Shown: positions 40,904 through 50,221, counted from the stretch's first letter. The stretch is 64,000 nucleotides of DNA from an uncultured Microbacterium sp. (GCF_937927635.1 NZ_CALBRW010000007.1:72204-136203); one strand, 5' to 3'. Notes: a model not told the origin generated them from the sequence alone. A program made the numbers and translations.

Positions 40904-42681
40904 CCCTTCAGACGCGACTTCGCGATGCCTCTCGCAGGCAGGAGAGCGACGAGCGCGGCGCCACACTCGTGGTGGTGATGATCGTCATGATGGTGCTCAT
41001 GGTGGGTGCCGTCGTGATTGCGGCGATGGTGACCAATACTGCGAGCAGCCTTGTCTCCAGCCGCAGTACGGTGCAGTCGCGTGCGGCCGCGGATGCCGGT
41101 CTCGCCGCGGCTGTCGCACAGGCCAGCGGCGGTGACCCGTGCGCGGCGGTACCAGCCGGCACGTCGCCGACGTACAGCGTGGACGTGAAATGTGACGTCC
41201 CCTCCGCCGGGAACGTCACTTATCGCTCGACCGGGAGCGCTGGCTCGTCCTCCACCACCGTCGAGGCCGTGTACAAGGTGACCCCCGCCGATGCTCCCAA
41301 GGGCCTCACCGGCGCCCTGGTCGCCGGCAACGGCGGACTCAGCAGTTCGACCGTGCGCATCGATGCGGAAGGAGCTGCCGGCGACGTCATCGTCGAGAAC
41401 GGCGACCTCAACTGCAACAGTGCGACGACCATCGATGGCAGCGTGATCGTGCGCAATGGCAGCGCCTCCATCACCAACTACTGCAAGATCACGGGGAGCC
41501 TCTACGCGTCGAAGAACCTCAACCTCGACAGCAACGCGAGCATCGGTGGTGACGTGGTGACACTCGGCACCCTGACGACCTCCAACAGCACCTACATCGC
41601 AGGCAGCGCCTCGGCCCGCGGTAATGTCATCCTCAACAACAGCACGCACGTGATGGGCAACGTCACCACTCAGAGCGGAATCACCGTGTACGCCGCTCGG
41701 GTCGAGGGCAATGTGAAGGCCGGCGGGGCGCTGGCGTTCAACGCGTCCGTTGTCGTCGGCGACGTCTCGAGCTCGTACACCGCTGGCACTCACGGAACCG
41801 TATTCAACGCGCAATTCGGTTCGATTCATGTCGCTGCGCCGTTCTCGTCCTTCAAAGGCTCGACGGTGAGTGGGGTGTTCAGCTCGAGCTTCACCGGCAT
41901 CCAGAAATTCAGCGGTAGCACTGCAGGCTCGCTCGACCTCGCGGGAACCTACGAAAATGCAGACAAACCCGGAACGGCGGGTGGGGTGACAGCGGGCTCC
42001 ATCAAGACCCATGACACCACTCTCACCACCCCGGCGACTCCGCAGGTTCCCGCCCCCGCACCGCTCCTGCCGGACAGCTTCAGCTGGTACGACATGGGAT
42101 TCGACAAGTCCAAATGGCAGGCACTCGGCTACAACGTGGTCGACTGGACCGGGGGCTGCGACATGGCGACAGATCCGTCGGATCTGAAGAACGCCGTGGT
42201 GGGGTACACCAAGCCGACTGTGGTCAACGCTCTCGCATGCGGAACGGTGAAGGGCTACGGCGTGACGCTCAGCCTTCGCACGGACATCGTGATGATCGCA
42301 CCGGCGTTCAGCACGCAGGCGCTGAAAGTGAACTCCGCCACCGGTGCCGAGCTGGGATTCAGCCTGATCGCACCGGACAACGTCGCCGATCATGCGCCGA
42401 CATGTGCGAAGAAGCAGGGAGATCTCAATATCTATCAGGTGCAGCTTGGCACCAAGATCACCGGACTCGCATACTCGCCATGCCAGATCACCATTGGTGA
42501 GGGTGCATGGAACGGCCAGATCTACGGAGGGAAGATCTCCGCGGGAGGCTCCACCTGGGCGCACACATACCGCCCCGTCAGCATTCCCGGCGTCGATGGA
42601 AGCGGCGGCTCTTCCGGTGGCGGCGCCGGCAGCGGCACACCCACGCTCGGTGCGCTCGTCTCCCAGCGAGACGTCCCGTGA
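40894..42681 (+). CDS. PilX-like protein with beta-helix domain (candidate pilus-tip adhesin)
   Basis: A 595-residue protein with a PilX-like N terminus: leader ending Gly22 (DERG), then ATLVVVMIVMMVLMVGAVVI. The Glu5 of pilins is missing, as in GspK/PilX-like tip proteins. Residues about 140-330 are repeated short strands (VIVENGDLNC, SVIVRNGSASI, GSLYASKNLNLDSNASIGGDVVT, GNVILNNSTHVMGNVTT), the polymer-forming/bactofilin-like right-handed beta-helix pattern. A second domain with Cys pairs (GGCDMATDP, NALACGTV) and a Gly/Ser-rich end follow. It is much larger than ordinary PilX, which suggests an adhesin carried at the pilus tip. Confidence 0.75.
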   Translation: MLVTLQTRLRDASRRQESDERGATLVVVMIVMMVLMVGAVVIAAMVTNTASSLVSSRSTVQSRAAADAGLAAAVAQASGGDPCAAVPAGTSPTYSVDVKCDVPSAGNVTYRSTGSAGSSSTTVEAVYKVTPADAPKGLTGALVAGNGGLSSSTVRIDAEGAAGDVIVENGDLNCNSATTIDGSVIVRNGSASITNYCKITGSLYASKNLNLDSNASIGGDVVTLGTLTTSNSTYIAGSASARGNVILNNSTHVMGNVTTQSGITVYAARVEGNVKAGGALAFNASVVVGDVSSSYTAGTHGTVFNAQFGSIHVAAPFSSFKGSTVSGVFSSSFTGIQKFSGSTAGSLDLAGTYENADKPGTAGGVTAGSIKTHDTTLTTPATPQVPAPAPLLPDSFSWYDMGFDKSKWQALGYNVVDWTGGCDMATDPSDLKNAVVGYTKPTVVNALACGTVKGYGVTLSLRTDIVMIAPAFSTQALKVNSATGAELGFSLIAPDNVADHAPTCAKKQGDLNIYQVQLGTKITGLAYSPCQITIGEGAWNGQIYGGKISAGGSTWAHTYRPVSIPGVDGSGGSSGGGAGSGTPTLGALVSQRDVP

Positions 42682-43547
42682 CGCCCCTCGCCATCTTCAT
42701 CGCCGTGTGGGCGGGGGTGTTCGGCCTCGCGATCGGGTCGTTCCTGAACGTCGTCGCGTACCGCGTTCCGGCGGGCATCCCGCTCACCCGAGAGAGCCGC
42801 TGCCCGGGCTGCGACGCGCCCATCGCGTGGTGGCGCAACGTGCCCGTGGTCGGATGGCTGGCGCTGCGAGGGCGTTGCGCCGACTGCCGGATGCCGATCA
42901 GCATCCGCTATCCCTTCATCGAACTCACCACGGGGGTGCTGTTCGCCGCCGTCGCCGTCGGGCTGGCCCTGACGGGGACGGCGGCCACGCCGCGGTTCTG
43001 GGGAGTCCTCGCGATCCTGGAGGTGTTCGCCGCGCTGAGCGTGGTGCTCACCCTGATCGACCTCGACGTCAAGCGACTGCCCAACGCCATCGTGCTGCCC
43101 GGATGGGCCGCGGTGGTGGTACTGATGCTGGTGACGACGCTGGTGTCGGGGGCCGGCCCTTCGACAGGCTCAGGGACCCAGGCGTTGAGCTCAGGGGCCG
43201 CCGGCCTCGACTGGTGGCCGCTGCTCCGCGCGCTCATCGGCGGCGCCGCGCTGTTCCTGCTGTACGACATCGTGCGGTGGATCAGTCCGCGCGGCATGGG
43301 CGGCGGCGACGTCAAGCTCGCCGGCCTCGTCGGCACGGTGCTCGGCTGGTTCGGCTGGGGCGCGCTGGTGGTGGGCGCCTTCGCCGCCTTCGCACTCGGC
43401 GGCGTGTTCGGAATCGCGCTCATCATCGCCGGCCGTGCCAAGCGATCGAGCGGCATCCCTTTCGGACCGTGGATGCTTGCGGGAGCATGGGTGGGCATAC
43501 TCGTCGGAGAGCGCGTCGGCGAGTGGTACGCAGGATTCCTGGGCTGA
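42678..43547 (+). CDS. pilD: Prepilin peptidase and N-methyltransferase
   Basis: A 289-residue membrane aspartyl peptidase. The N-terminal methylase part has GSFLNVVAYRVPAG and the zinc tetracysteine CPGCDAPIAWW and CADCRMPI. The catalytic aspartates are in VLTLIDLDVKRLPN and MGGGDVKLAGLVG (GxGD). It starts at GTG 42678, which overlaps the previous stop. A REP-type repeat at 43157-43199 is inserted in frame, adding about 15 residues (GPSTGSGTQALSSGA) in the loop between the two catalytic regions. The reading frame and all motifs survive. Confidence 0.92.
   Translation: MTPLAIFIAVWAGVFGLAIGSFLNVVAYRVPAGIPLTRESRCPGCDAPIAWWRNVPVVGWLALRGRCADCRMPISIRYPFIELTTGVLFAAVAVGLALTGTAATPRFWGVLAILEVFAALSVVLTLIDLDVKRLPNAIVLPGWAAVVVLMLVTTLVSGAGPSTGSGTQALSSGAAGLDWWPLLRALIGGAALFLLYDIVRWISPRGMGGGDVKLAGLVGTVLGWFGWGALVVGAFAAFALGGVFGIALIIAGRAKRSSGIPFGPWMLAGAWVGILVGERVGEWYAGFLG
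43157..43199. repeat. CTTCGACAGGCTCAGGGACC repeat inside pilD, copy 2
   Basis: CCCTTCGACAGGCTCAGGGA followed by CCCAGGCGTTGAGCTCAGGGGCC. The length keeps the frame open, and the encoded residues are Gly/Ser/Thr-rich and probably lie in a loop. Confidence 0.85.
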
Positions 43548-43576
43548 GGGGCTGAGGGGCGAGAGGGAGAAGGACG

Positions 43577-44659
43577 ATGGCGAAGAGTCATGTCGGTGTG
43601 GAGATCACCGAGGAGAGCGTGCGCGCGGTCGAGGTGACCCTCGATCGCAACCCGCATGTGCTCGCGTACGGCGAGGTTCCGCTGCTGCCCGACTCCGCGC
43701 GCGATTCCGAGGTGGTGGATCAGGGTGCGGTCGCCGTCGCGATCCGCCAGCTGTGGAGCAGCGCCGGCATCAAGGCCAAGAGCGCGACTCTCGGCGTCGC
43801 CAGCCGGCGCGTGCTGGTGCGCGAGTACTCCGCTCCGGCGATGGCGCCCGACATGCTGCGCCAGGCGCTGCCGTACCAGGTGCAGGACCTGCTGCCGGTG
43901 CCCGTCAGTCAGGCCGTGCTCGACTACTACCCCACCTCGCAGGAGGGCGACCGGCTGAACGGACTGCTCGTGGCGGCCGTCTCCGAGACCGTCGAGGGGA
44001 TGATCGCGGCGTTCGACCGCGCCAAGGTCCGCATCGTGAACGTCGACCTGGCCTCGTTCGGCCTGGCGCGCGCGGCCGCCCGGCTGGTTCCGCAGGGCAC
44101 GGTCGCCGTGGTCCACATCGGCGACCACACCACCCAGATCGTGATCCTGCAGGACGGCGTGCCCGAGTTCGTGCGCATCACGCCCGTCGACCTGGACACC
44201 ACCGCCGTGCTGCGGAGGAAGGCCCTCGTCGTGGAGTCGGGCGAAGCCCCGGCCGCCCCGCACGAGCCCGCGGCCGCCGCCGTGCTCGACCCCGCCCGCG
44301 CGGCGGCCAGCGCGCTGAACGCGCAGTCGGATGCTGCAGCATCCGCTGCCACGTCGCGCCGCGCGCAGCTGCGCGGCGACCTCGGCCGCCGCCCCGTGAC
44401 GGAACTCGTCGGCCGGATCAGCACCACGCTGCGCTTCTACCTGAACCGCCCGAACGCGGCATCCGTGCAGCAGGTGCTGCTGTGCGGCGCCGGCTCGGCC
44501 GTGCGAGGAATCACGTCCGGCCTCGCCGAGGACATCTCCGTGCCCATCCGTCAGATCGGCCTCGGAGACGTCGCCGACCTGCGCGGCGCGGAGCCGGCAG
44601 GCGAGTCGGCGCTGAACATGGTCTCGACACTGGGACTGGCACTGGGAGGAGCACGATGA
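43577..44659 (+). CDS. pilM: Type IV pilus assembly protein PilM
   Basis: A 360-residue actin-like ATPase of the pilus inner-membrane platform. It opens with VGVEITEESVRAVEVTLDR and has VAVVHIGDHTTQIVILQDG (phosphate-2 loop) and VLLCGAGSAVRGITSGLAEDISVPI at the C terminus. An Ala-rich insert near residues 225-260 is not seen in PilM of Gram-negatives. It overlaps pilN by 4 bp. It should bind the N terminus of PilN. Confidence 0.92.
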   Translation: MAKSHVGVEITEESVRAVEVTLDRNPHVLAYGEVPLLPDSARDSEVVDQGAVAVAIRQLWSSAGIKAKSATLGVASRRVLVREYSAPAMAPDMLRQALPYQVQDLLPVPVSQAVLDYYPTSQEGDRLNGLLVAAVSETVEGMIAAFDRAKVRIVNVDLASFGLARAAARLVPQGTVAVVHIGDHTTQIVILQDGVPEFVRITPVDLDTTAVLRRKALVVESGEAPAAPHEPAAAAVLDPARAAASALNAQSDAAASAATSRRAQLRGDLGRRPVTELVGRISTTLRFYLNRPNAASVQQVLLCGAGSAVRGITSGLAEDISVPIRQIGLGDVADLRGAEPAGESALNMVSTLGLALGGAR

Positions 44660-45339
44660 TGGCACGCGCAGTCGCGCCGCAGGTCGGCGCCACACCCCGG
44701 GTGAACCTGCTGCCTCGCTCCGAGCTCGAGCGCCGCGAACGCGAACGTCTCACCGGCACGTGGGCGCGCGTGGTCGTCGGCGCCCTCGTGCTCACGGCGC
44801 TGCTCATCGGCGCGGCCTACGCGTGGAACCAGTTCGCCCAGCAGCAGCTGGCCGCAGAGCAGGCACGCACCACCACGCTCACGGGCCAGATCGCGGGCCT
44901 CTCCGACGTCAGCCGGTCGCTGCAGACCGAGCGCGACCTGATCGCGTACCGGGCCGAGGCGATGGGGTCCGACCTGGCCTGGTCGGGGATCTTCGCCAAG
45001 GCCCGGGGCGCGCTCCCCGCGGACGTCACGCTGGTGGGCTTCGACCTCACCGTCGGCGCCGTTCCGGATGCCGCCTCCCAGCAGGCGGATGCCGAGAAGG
45101 CCAAGGCCGCGGCGAAGGAGGCCGTGGGCCTGACCGGCACCATCACGGTCTCCAGTCCCACACCGCGCGACATGGCGCCCTACGCCCGTGCGCTGCGCCA
45201 GGTGGACGGGATCTCCGGCGCCGACGCCAACGCGATCGCGACGGACAGCGGCAGCGGCTACCTGTACACGATCGACATCACCTTCGATCAGACGGTGTAC
45301 TCGAACAGCTTCGCCCCGGCAGGGAAGGCCGCGAAATGA
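44656..45339 (+). CDS. pilN: Type IV pilus assembly protein PilN
   Basis: A 227-residue bitopic protein. The N terminus contains the PilM-binding motif VNLLPRSELERRERERL, then a helix VVVGALVLTALLIGAAYAW, a coiled coil, and a ferredoxin-like domain. AGGAG sits upstream of the ATG at 44656 (a second ATG follows directly). It is coupled to pilM and pilO by 4-bp overlaps. Confidence 0.9.
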   Translation: MMARAVAPQVGATPRVNLLPRSELERRERERLTGTWARVVVGALVLTALLIGAAYAWNQFAQQQLAAEQARTTTLTGQIAGLSDVSRSLQTERDLIAYRAEAMGSDLAWSGIFAKARGALPADVTLVGFDLTVGAVPDAASQQADAEKAKAAAKEAVGLTGTITVSSPTPRDMAPYARALRQVDGISGADANAIATDSGSGYLYTIDITFDQTVYSNSFAPAGKAAK

Positions 45340-46100
45340 ACAAGCAGCTGATCACCCTCATCGGGGCTCTCGTGACTGTCGGCGTCGTCGCCCTCGGCGT
45401 CCTGCTCGGCGCTGTGCCGCTCATGACCGGCGGTCTCACCGCGCTCGAGCAGACCACGCAGGCGGCATCCACCAACGCGACCTACGCGCAGCAGATCGAC
45501 TCGCTGAACGCCGCGAAGAAGAACCTGTCGCAGACCGAGGCCTCGGTCTCCGCACTGCGGGCGCAGATCCCGGAGAAGCCGCTGCTGGACCAGGCGTTCG
45601 ACATCGTCGACGCCGCCGCGACGGCGTCGGGCGCCACGATCACCAGCATCACGCGCGGCGAGCTGACCGCGTTCGAGCCGCGGCCGGCGCCGCCGCGTTC
45701 CGGCCTGGTCATCGAGAAGCCGGCGGCGACGCCGACTCCCGCGGCGGATGCTCCGGCATCCGACGGCACCGGACCGGTGTCCGATGCCAAGACCACCGCC
45801 TCGGCAGCCGACGCGAACGCCGCGGCGACCAGCGCCGACGCCAACGGGACGGCCGCGTCACCGGCATCCGGAGACACCGCGGCGAAGCCCGCGGACGCCG
45901 CCTCCGGACGGCAGCAGGTGCGAGTCTCGATCGCGGTCAGCGCGCCGACGATGGATGCCGTGCAGCAGTTCCTCGACGGGCTCCGCGACGCCCAGCGGCT
46001 GGTCGCGATCGACAAGGCGACGGTGACGGCGGGATCGGACGGCTTCGACATCAAGGTCGAGGCCATCACGTTCCTGCGCACGGACGGGAGTGCACAGTGA
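45336..46100 (+). CDS. pilO: Type IV pilus assembly protein PilO
   Basis: A 254-residue bitopic protein: helix LITLIGALVTVGVVALGVLLGAV, coiled coil (AAKKNLSQTEASVSALRAQIPEKPLLDQAFDIV), an Ala/Asp/Thr-rich low-complexity insert (about 135-190), and a terminal ferredoxin-like part (VRVSIAVSAPTMDAVQQFLDGLRDAQRLV). Position and layout identify PilO, which pairs with PilN in the alignment complex. The low-complexity insert is unusual for the family. Confidence 0.85.
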   Translation: MNKQLITLIGALVTVGVVALGVLLGAVPLMTGGLTALEQTTQAASTNATYAQQIDSLNAAKKNLSQTEASVSALRAQIPEKPLLDQAFDIVDAAATASGATITSITRGELTAFEPRPAPPRSGLVIEKPAATPTPAADAPASDGTGPVSDAKTTASAADANAAATSADANGTAASPASGDTAAKPADAASGRQQVRVSIAVSAPTMDAVQQFLDGLRDAQRLVAIDKATVTAGSDGFDIKVEAITFLRTDGSAQ

Positions 46101-47236
46101 TCCTGGAACAGCTCGGCGACCTGCTCGGAACAGCCGCGCGCGCAGGCGCCTCCGACGTGCACCTGACGGCTCGATCCGTGCCGCTCATGCGGGTGGACGG
46201 CGACCTGGTGACCATCCCCGGCTATGTGGACTCGCTCAGCCGCGACTGGGCGGAGGCCGCTGCGCAGGCGCTGATGAACGAACCGCAGCGCGAGGAGTTC
46301 GAGACCAGGCACGAGGTCGACCTGGCCCATGCCACCCCCGGCATCGGCCGCTTCCGCGTGAACGTCTTCCGGCAGCAGGGCGAGGTCGCCATGGCGCTGC
46401 GCTTCGTGCCAGGCGGCGTGTTCACCATCGAGCAGCTCGGCGCGCCCGCCGTCGCCCGCGACCTGGCCCTGCGTCCGCGCGGCCTGGTGCTGGTCACCGG
46501 CCCCACGGGCTCGGGCAAGTCCGCCACCCTCACCGCGATGGTCGACGTCATCAACAGCACCCGGCCGGTGCACGTGGTGACCATCGAGGACCCGATCGAG
46601 TTCCACCACGAGTCCAAGCGGGCGCTCATCCACCAGCGCGAGGTCGGCAGCGACACGGCGTCCTTCACCGAAGCGCTGCGCCGCGTGCTGCGCCAGGACC
46701 CCGACGTGATCCTGGTCGGCGAGCTCCGCGACCGGGAGTCGATCTCCACGGCGCTGTCCGCCGCCGAGACCGGCCACCTGGTGCTGTCCACCCTGCACAC
46801 GCAGGGCGCCGCGAAGTCGATCAACCGACTGGTCGACGCGTTCCCGTCCGATCAGCAGGGGCAGATCCGCACCCAGCTCGGCGACACGCTGCAGGGCATC
46901 ATCAGCCAGACGCTGCTGCCCCGCGCGCAGTCGCAGGGCCGCGTCATCGCCACCGAGGTGCTGATGAACGTCCCCGCCGTCGCCAACCTCATCCGCGAGG
47001 GCCAGGTGTCGCAGCTGTACTCGGCCATGCAGGCCGGATCGTCGGTGGGAATGCACACCCTCGACCAGGATCTGCGGCGGCTGATCAGCTCGGGCGCCAT
47101 CGCCCCCGCCGTGGCACGCACCTTCGCATCCGACCCCCGCTCGCTGGAGAACGTGCACGTGAGCTCGGTGGGCGTGGACGCGGAATCGTGGTCCAACTAC
47201 GCCGGCGGATCACAGCTCAACGATTGGGGCTCCTGA
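46097..47236 (+). CDS. pilT: Type IV pilus retraction ATPase PilT
   Basis: A 379-residue hexameric ATPase. The N-terminal domain opens with ASDVHLTARSVPLMRVDGDL. The core has Walker A VTGPTGSGKSATL, the Asp box IEDPIEFHHESKRALIHQREVGSDT, Walker B DVILVGELRDRE and the His box LVLSTLHTQGA, all typical of PilT and not PilB (RALIHQREVG is the PilT form). The C-terminal AIRNLIRE-like retraction motif is seen as VANLIREGQ. The start overlaps the pilO stop by 4 bp. Its presence implies dynamic, retractable pili. Confidence 0.93.
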   Translation: MILEQLGDLLGTAARAGASDVHLTARSVPLMRVDGDLVTIPGYVDSLSRDWAEAAAQALMNEPQREEFETRHEVDLAHATPGIGRFRVNVFRQQGEVAMALRFVPGGVFTIEQLGAPAVARDLALRPRGLVLVTGPTGSGKSATLTAMVDVINSTRPVHVVTIEDPIEFHHESKRALIHQREVGSDTASFTEALRRVLRQDPDVILVGELRDRESISTALSAAETGHLVLSTLHTQGAAKSINRLVDAFPSDQQGQIRTQLGDTLQGIISQTLLPRAQSQGRVIATEVLMNVPAVANLIREGQVSQLYSAMQAGSSVGMHTLDQDLRRLISSGAIAPAVARTFASDPRSLENVHVSSVGVDAESWSNYAGGSQLNDWGS

Positions 47237-48474
47237 TGGCTCTCATCCAGGAATACGAGTACCAGGCCGTCGACCCGGCCACCACCAAGACCGTCAAGGG
47301 CACGATGGATGCCCCCAGCGACTCCGTCGTGGTGGCCAAGCTGCGCGCGCAGGGGCTCACTCCGCTGCACGTCGGGCTGGTGTCGAAGTCCGGCCTGAAC
47401 AGGGAGATCAATCTCCCCAAGCTGCGCAAGGGCATCCCCGCCTCGACGCTGGCGGTGTTCTCGCGGCAGATGGCCGCGCTGGTCAACGCGGGCCTGCCGC
47501 TGCTGCGCACGCTGACCGTGCTCGCCGAGCAGGCCGACGACAAGCAGCTGCAGAGCGTGCTGATCGTGGTGCAGTCCGATGTGGAGAGCGGCTCCTCGTT
47601 CTCGACCGCCCTGGGCCGGCATCCGGACGTCTTCCCGCCCCTGATGGTGTCGCTGGTGCAGATCGGCGAGACCGGCGGATTCCTCGGCAAGGCGCTGGAC
47701 TCCGTGGCGGAGAACTATCAGAAGCAGTCCGACCTGCAGAACAAGATCAAGTCGGCCACCACCTACCCGATGGTCGTGCTGATCATCGCGGTGCTCGGCG
47801 TGTTCGCCATGATCACGTTCGTCGTGCCGGTGTTCAAGAACATGTTCGCCGGGCTCGGCAGCGCCCTGCCGCTGCCCACGCAGATCCTGGTGACCCTGTC
47901 CGAGAACATGCTCTGGATCGCGCCGATCCTGGTCGTGCTGGTGATCGCCGGGCTGGTGTGGTGGAGCCGCAACAGGTACACGGATGCCTATCGCAAGGTC
48001 GTCGACCCGCTCAAACTCAAGCTGCCCATCTTCGGGCCGCTGGTCACCAAGATGGCCGTGGCGCGGTTCTCGCGGAACCTGTCGATGATGCTGGATGCCG
48101 GTGTGCCGATCATCCAGGCGCTGGCCATCGTCGGGCAGGCCTCGAACAACTGGCGCATCGAGGAGACCGTGCGCGAGATCCAGGACTCGATCCGCGCCGG
48201 GCGCTCGTTCGCCGCGCCGCTGGCCAAGGCCGAGGTGTTCCCGCCGATGGTGGCGCAGATGGTCGCCGTCGGCGAGGAGTCCGGAACGCTCGCTGAGATG
48301 CTCGCCAGCATCGCGGAGTTCTACGAAGACGAGGTCGAGACCGCAACCGAGCAGCTGTCGTCGCTCATCGAGCCGGTGCTCATCGTCGGCCTCGGCGTGA
48401 TCATCGGCGGCATGGTGATCTCGCTGTACATGCCGATCTTCACGCTGTACGGGGACATGGCCAAGCAGGGCTGA
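47236..48474 (+). CDS. pilC: Type IV pilus platform protein PilC (GspF family)
   Basis: A 412-residue inner-membrane platform protein with two GspF domains: LAVFSRQMAALVNAGLPLLRTL with GETGGFLGKALDSVAENY, and MAVARFSRNLSMMLDAGVPIIQAL with GEESGTLAEMLASIAEFYEDEV. Three membrane helices (about 175-195, 220-245, 380-405) are present. The ATG overlaps the pilT stop by 1 bp. It is the last plus-strand gene of the cluster and converges on pilB. Confidence 0.94.
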   Translation: MALIQEYEYQAVDPATTKTVKGTMDAPSDSVVVAKLRAQGLTPLHVGLVSKSGLNREINLPKLRKGIPASTLAVFSRQMAALVNAGLPLLRTLTVLAEQADDKQLQSVLIVVQSDVESGSSFSTALGRHPDVFPPLMVSLVQIGETGGFLGKALDSVAENYQKQSDLQNKIKSATTYPMVVLIIAVLGVFAMITFVVPVFKNMFAGLGSALPLPTQILVTLSENMLWIAPILVVLVIAGLVWWSRNRYTDAYRKVVDPLKLKLPIFGPLVTKMAVARFSRNLSMMLDAGVPIIQALAIVGQASNNWRIEETVREIQDSIRAGRSFAAPLAKAEVFPPMVAQMVAVGEESGTLAEMLASIAEFYEDEVETATEQLSSLIEPVLIVGLGVIIGGMVISLYMPIFTLYGDMAKQG

Positions 48475-48481
48475 GCCTCGG

Positions 48482-48530
48482 CCCTTCGACAGGCACAGGG
48501 ACCCAGTTATCGGGGCGCTGAGCCTGTCGG
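48482..48530. repeat. CTTCGACAGGCACAGGGACC repeat between pilC and pilB, copy 3
   Basis: CCCTTCGACAGGCACAGGGA with CGCTGAGCCTGTCGG as the opposite arm, in the 70-bp space between two convergent genes. It could act as a two-way terminator. Confidence 0.8.
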
Positions 48531-48544
48531 AGCGGACCCCCGCA

Positions 48545-50221
48545 TCACACCGTGACGCGGAGGATCTCCTCGATGGTCGTGATGCCTTGGGCGACCTTTG
48601 CCCAGCCGTCCTCGCGCAGCGGCACCATGCCCTGAGACAGGGCGATCTCGCGGATCTCGCCGCCCGTGGCGTGCGACACCAGCGCGTGCTCGACCTCCTC
48701 GGTCACGTTCATGACCTCGTGCACGGCCACGCGGCCGCGATAGCCGGTGTTCGAGCACGCCGAGCATCCCACCGCACGGTGCACGCGGGCGTCGTGCGCG
48801 AGATCGGCAGGCATGCCGAGCGCGATCAGCGACGCCTCGTCGGTGTTCAGCGGAGCCTGGCAGCGGGTGCACAGCCGGCGGGCCAGGCGCTGGGCGACCA
48901 CGGCGGTCAGCGCGGTGGCCACCAGGAACGGCTCCGTGCCCATCTCCGTCAGGCGGGTGAGGGCACTGGGCGCATCGTTGGTGTGCAGCGTCGACATCAC
49001 CAGGTGGCCGGTGAGTGCCGCCTCCACCGAGATGAGGGCCGTCTCGCGGTCGCGGATCTCGCCGACCAGCACCACGTCGGGGTCGGCGCGCAGGATCGAC
49101 CGCAGCGCGGCGGCGAACGTGAGTCCGGCCCGCGGGTTCACCTGCACCTGGTTGATGTCCGGCATCCGGTACTCCACCGGGTCCTCGACGGTGATGACGT
49201 TCACCCGCGGATTGGCCACCTCGCGCAGCGCCGTGTACAGCGTGGTGGACTTGCCCGAGCCCGTCGGGCCGGTCACCAGCACCATGCCGTGCGGCCGCGT
49301 GATGGCATCCTTGAACGCCTTCTCGTTGGCGCTGGAGAACAGCAGGTCGTTCATGCTGGTGTTCTGGCCGCCGTTGTCGAGGATGCGCATGACGATCTTC
49401 TCGCCCCACACCGTCGGCAGCGTGGCCACGCGCAGGTCGACCGCGCGCCCGTCGTGCATGACCGAGATGCGGCCGTCCTGCGGGATGCGCTTCTCGGCGA
49501 TGTCGATGGACGACATGATCTTCAGTCGCGAGATGACGCCGTCCTGGATGCTGCGGTCGGCGCGCTGCATCTCGTGCAGCACGCCGTCGATGCGGAACCG
49601 CACGGTGAGGCGCTGCTCGCCGGGCTCGATGTGGATGTCGCTGGCACGGTCGTTGATGGCCTGCGTGATCAGCAGGTTCACGAAGCGCACGATCGGGGCA
49701 TCGGCATCCCCGTCGTCGAGCTGCTCGGTGAAGGTGACGTGCGATGCGCCCGAGGTCTCGCCGATCTGCTCGGAGAGGTCGGTGAGCTCGCTGTCCGAGC
49801 GCAGGTAGCGCTCGAAGGCACGGCTGAGGGCATCCTCGGCCACGACGACGGGCACGATGCGCAGGTCGGTCACGCTGGCGACGTCGTCGAGCGCGATGAT
49901 GTCGGTCGGGTTGATCATGCCGACGGTGAGCCGGTTCCGGCGGATGCGCAGCGGCAGCAGGCGGTAGCGACGGCACAGCGACTCCGGCACCAGCGCGATG
50001 ACCTCGGGATCGAACTCGTACTCGGTCAGGTCGGTGAACCGGTGACCGGTTGCCAGGGCCACGGCCTCGGCGACCTGCTGCTCGGTGACGCGGCGGTCCT
50101 GCACCAGGCGTCGCGCGAGCGCCTCGCCGTCGCCCACCTCGTCGATCGTGTTCGCGATGTCCTCGGCGCGGGCAGCGCCCGCGAGCACGAGGTACTCTCC
50201 CAGTCCGCGCACGGCAGACAT
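48545..50221 (-). CDS. pilB: Type IV pilus extension ATPase PilB (GspE family)
   Basis: A 558-residue ATPase. The N-terminal MshEN-like domains (GEYLVLAGAARAEDIANTI; FTDLTEYEFDPEVIALVPESLCRRYRLLPL) could bind cyclic di-GMP in relatives. Then come Walker A VTGPTGSGKSTTLYT, Asp box VITVEDPVEYRMPDINQVQVN, Walker B DVVLVGEIRDRET and the His box LVMSTLHTNDA. The zinc tetracysteine CTRC ... CSAC, with IALGMPADL between, is intact. It powers pilus extension. It lies convergent to the rest of the cluster, with its own promoter region shared with the M13 peptidase gene. Confidence 0.95.
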   Translation of the reverse strand: MSAVRGLGEYLVLAGAARAEDIANTIDEVGDGEALARRLVQDRRVTEQQVAEAVALATGHRFTDLTEYEFDPEVIALVPESLCRRYRLLPLRIRRNRLTVGMINPTDIIALDDVASVTDLRIVPVVVAEDALSRAFERYLRSDSELTDLSEQIGETSGASHVTFTEQLDDGDADAPIVRFVNLLITQAINDRASDIHIEPGEQRLTVRFRIDGVLHEMQRADRSIQDGVISRLKIMSSIDIAEKRIPQDGRISVMHDGRAVDLRVATLPTVWGEKIVMRILDNGGQNTSMNDLLFSSANEKAFKDAITRPHGMVLVTGPTGSGKSTTLYTALREVANPRVNVITVEDPVEYRMPDINQVQVNPRAGLTFAAALRSILRADPDVVLVGEIRDRETALISVEAALTGHLVMSTLHTNDAPSALTRLTEMGTEPFLVATALTAVVAQRLARRLCTRCQAPLNTDEASLIALGMPADLAHDARVHRAVGCSACSNTGYRGRVAVHEVMNVTEEVEHALVSHATGGEIREIALSQGMVPLREDGWAKVAQGITTIEEILRVTV

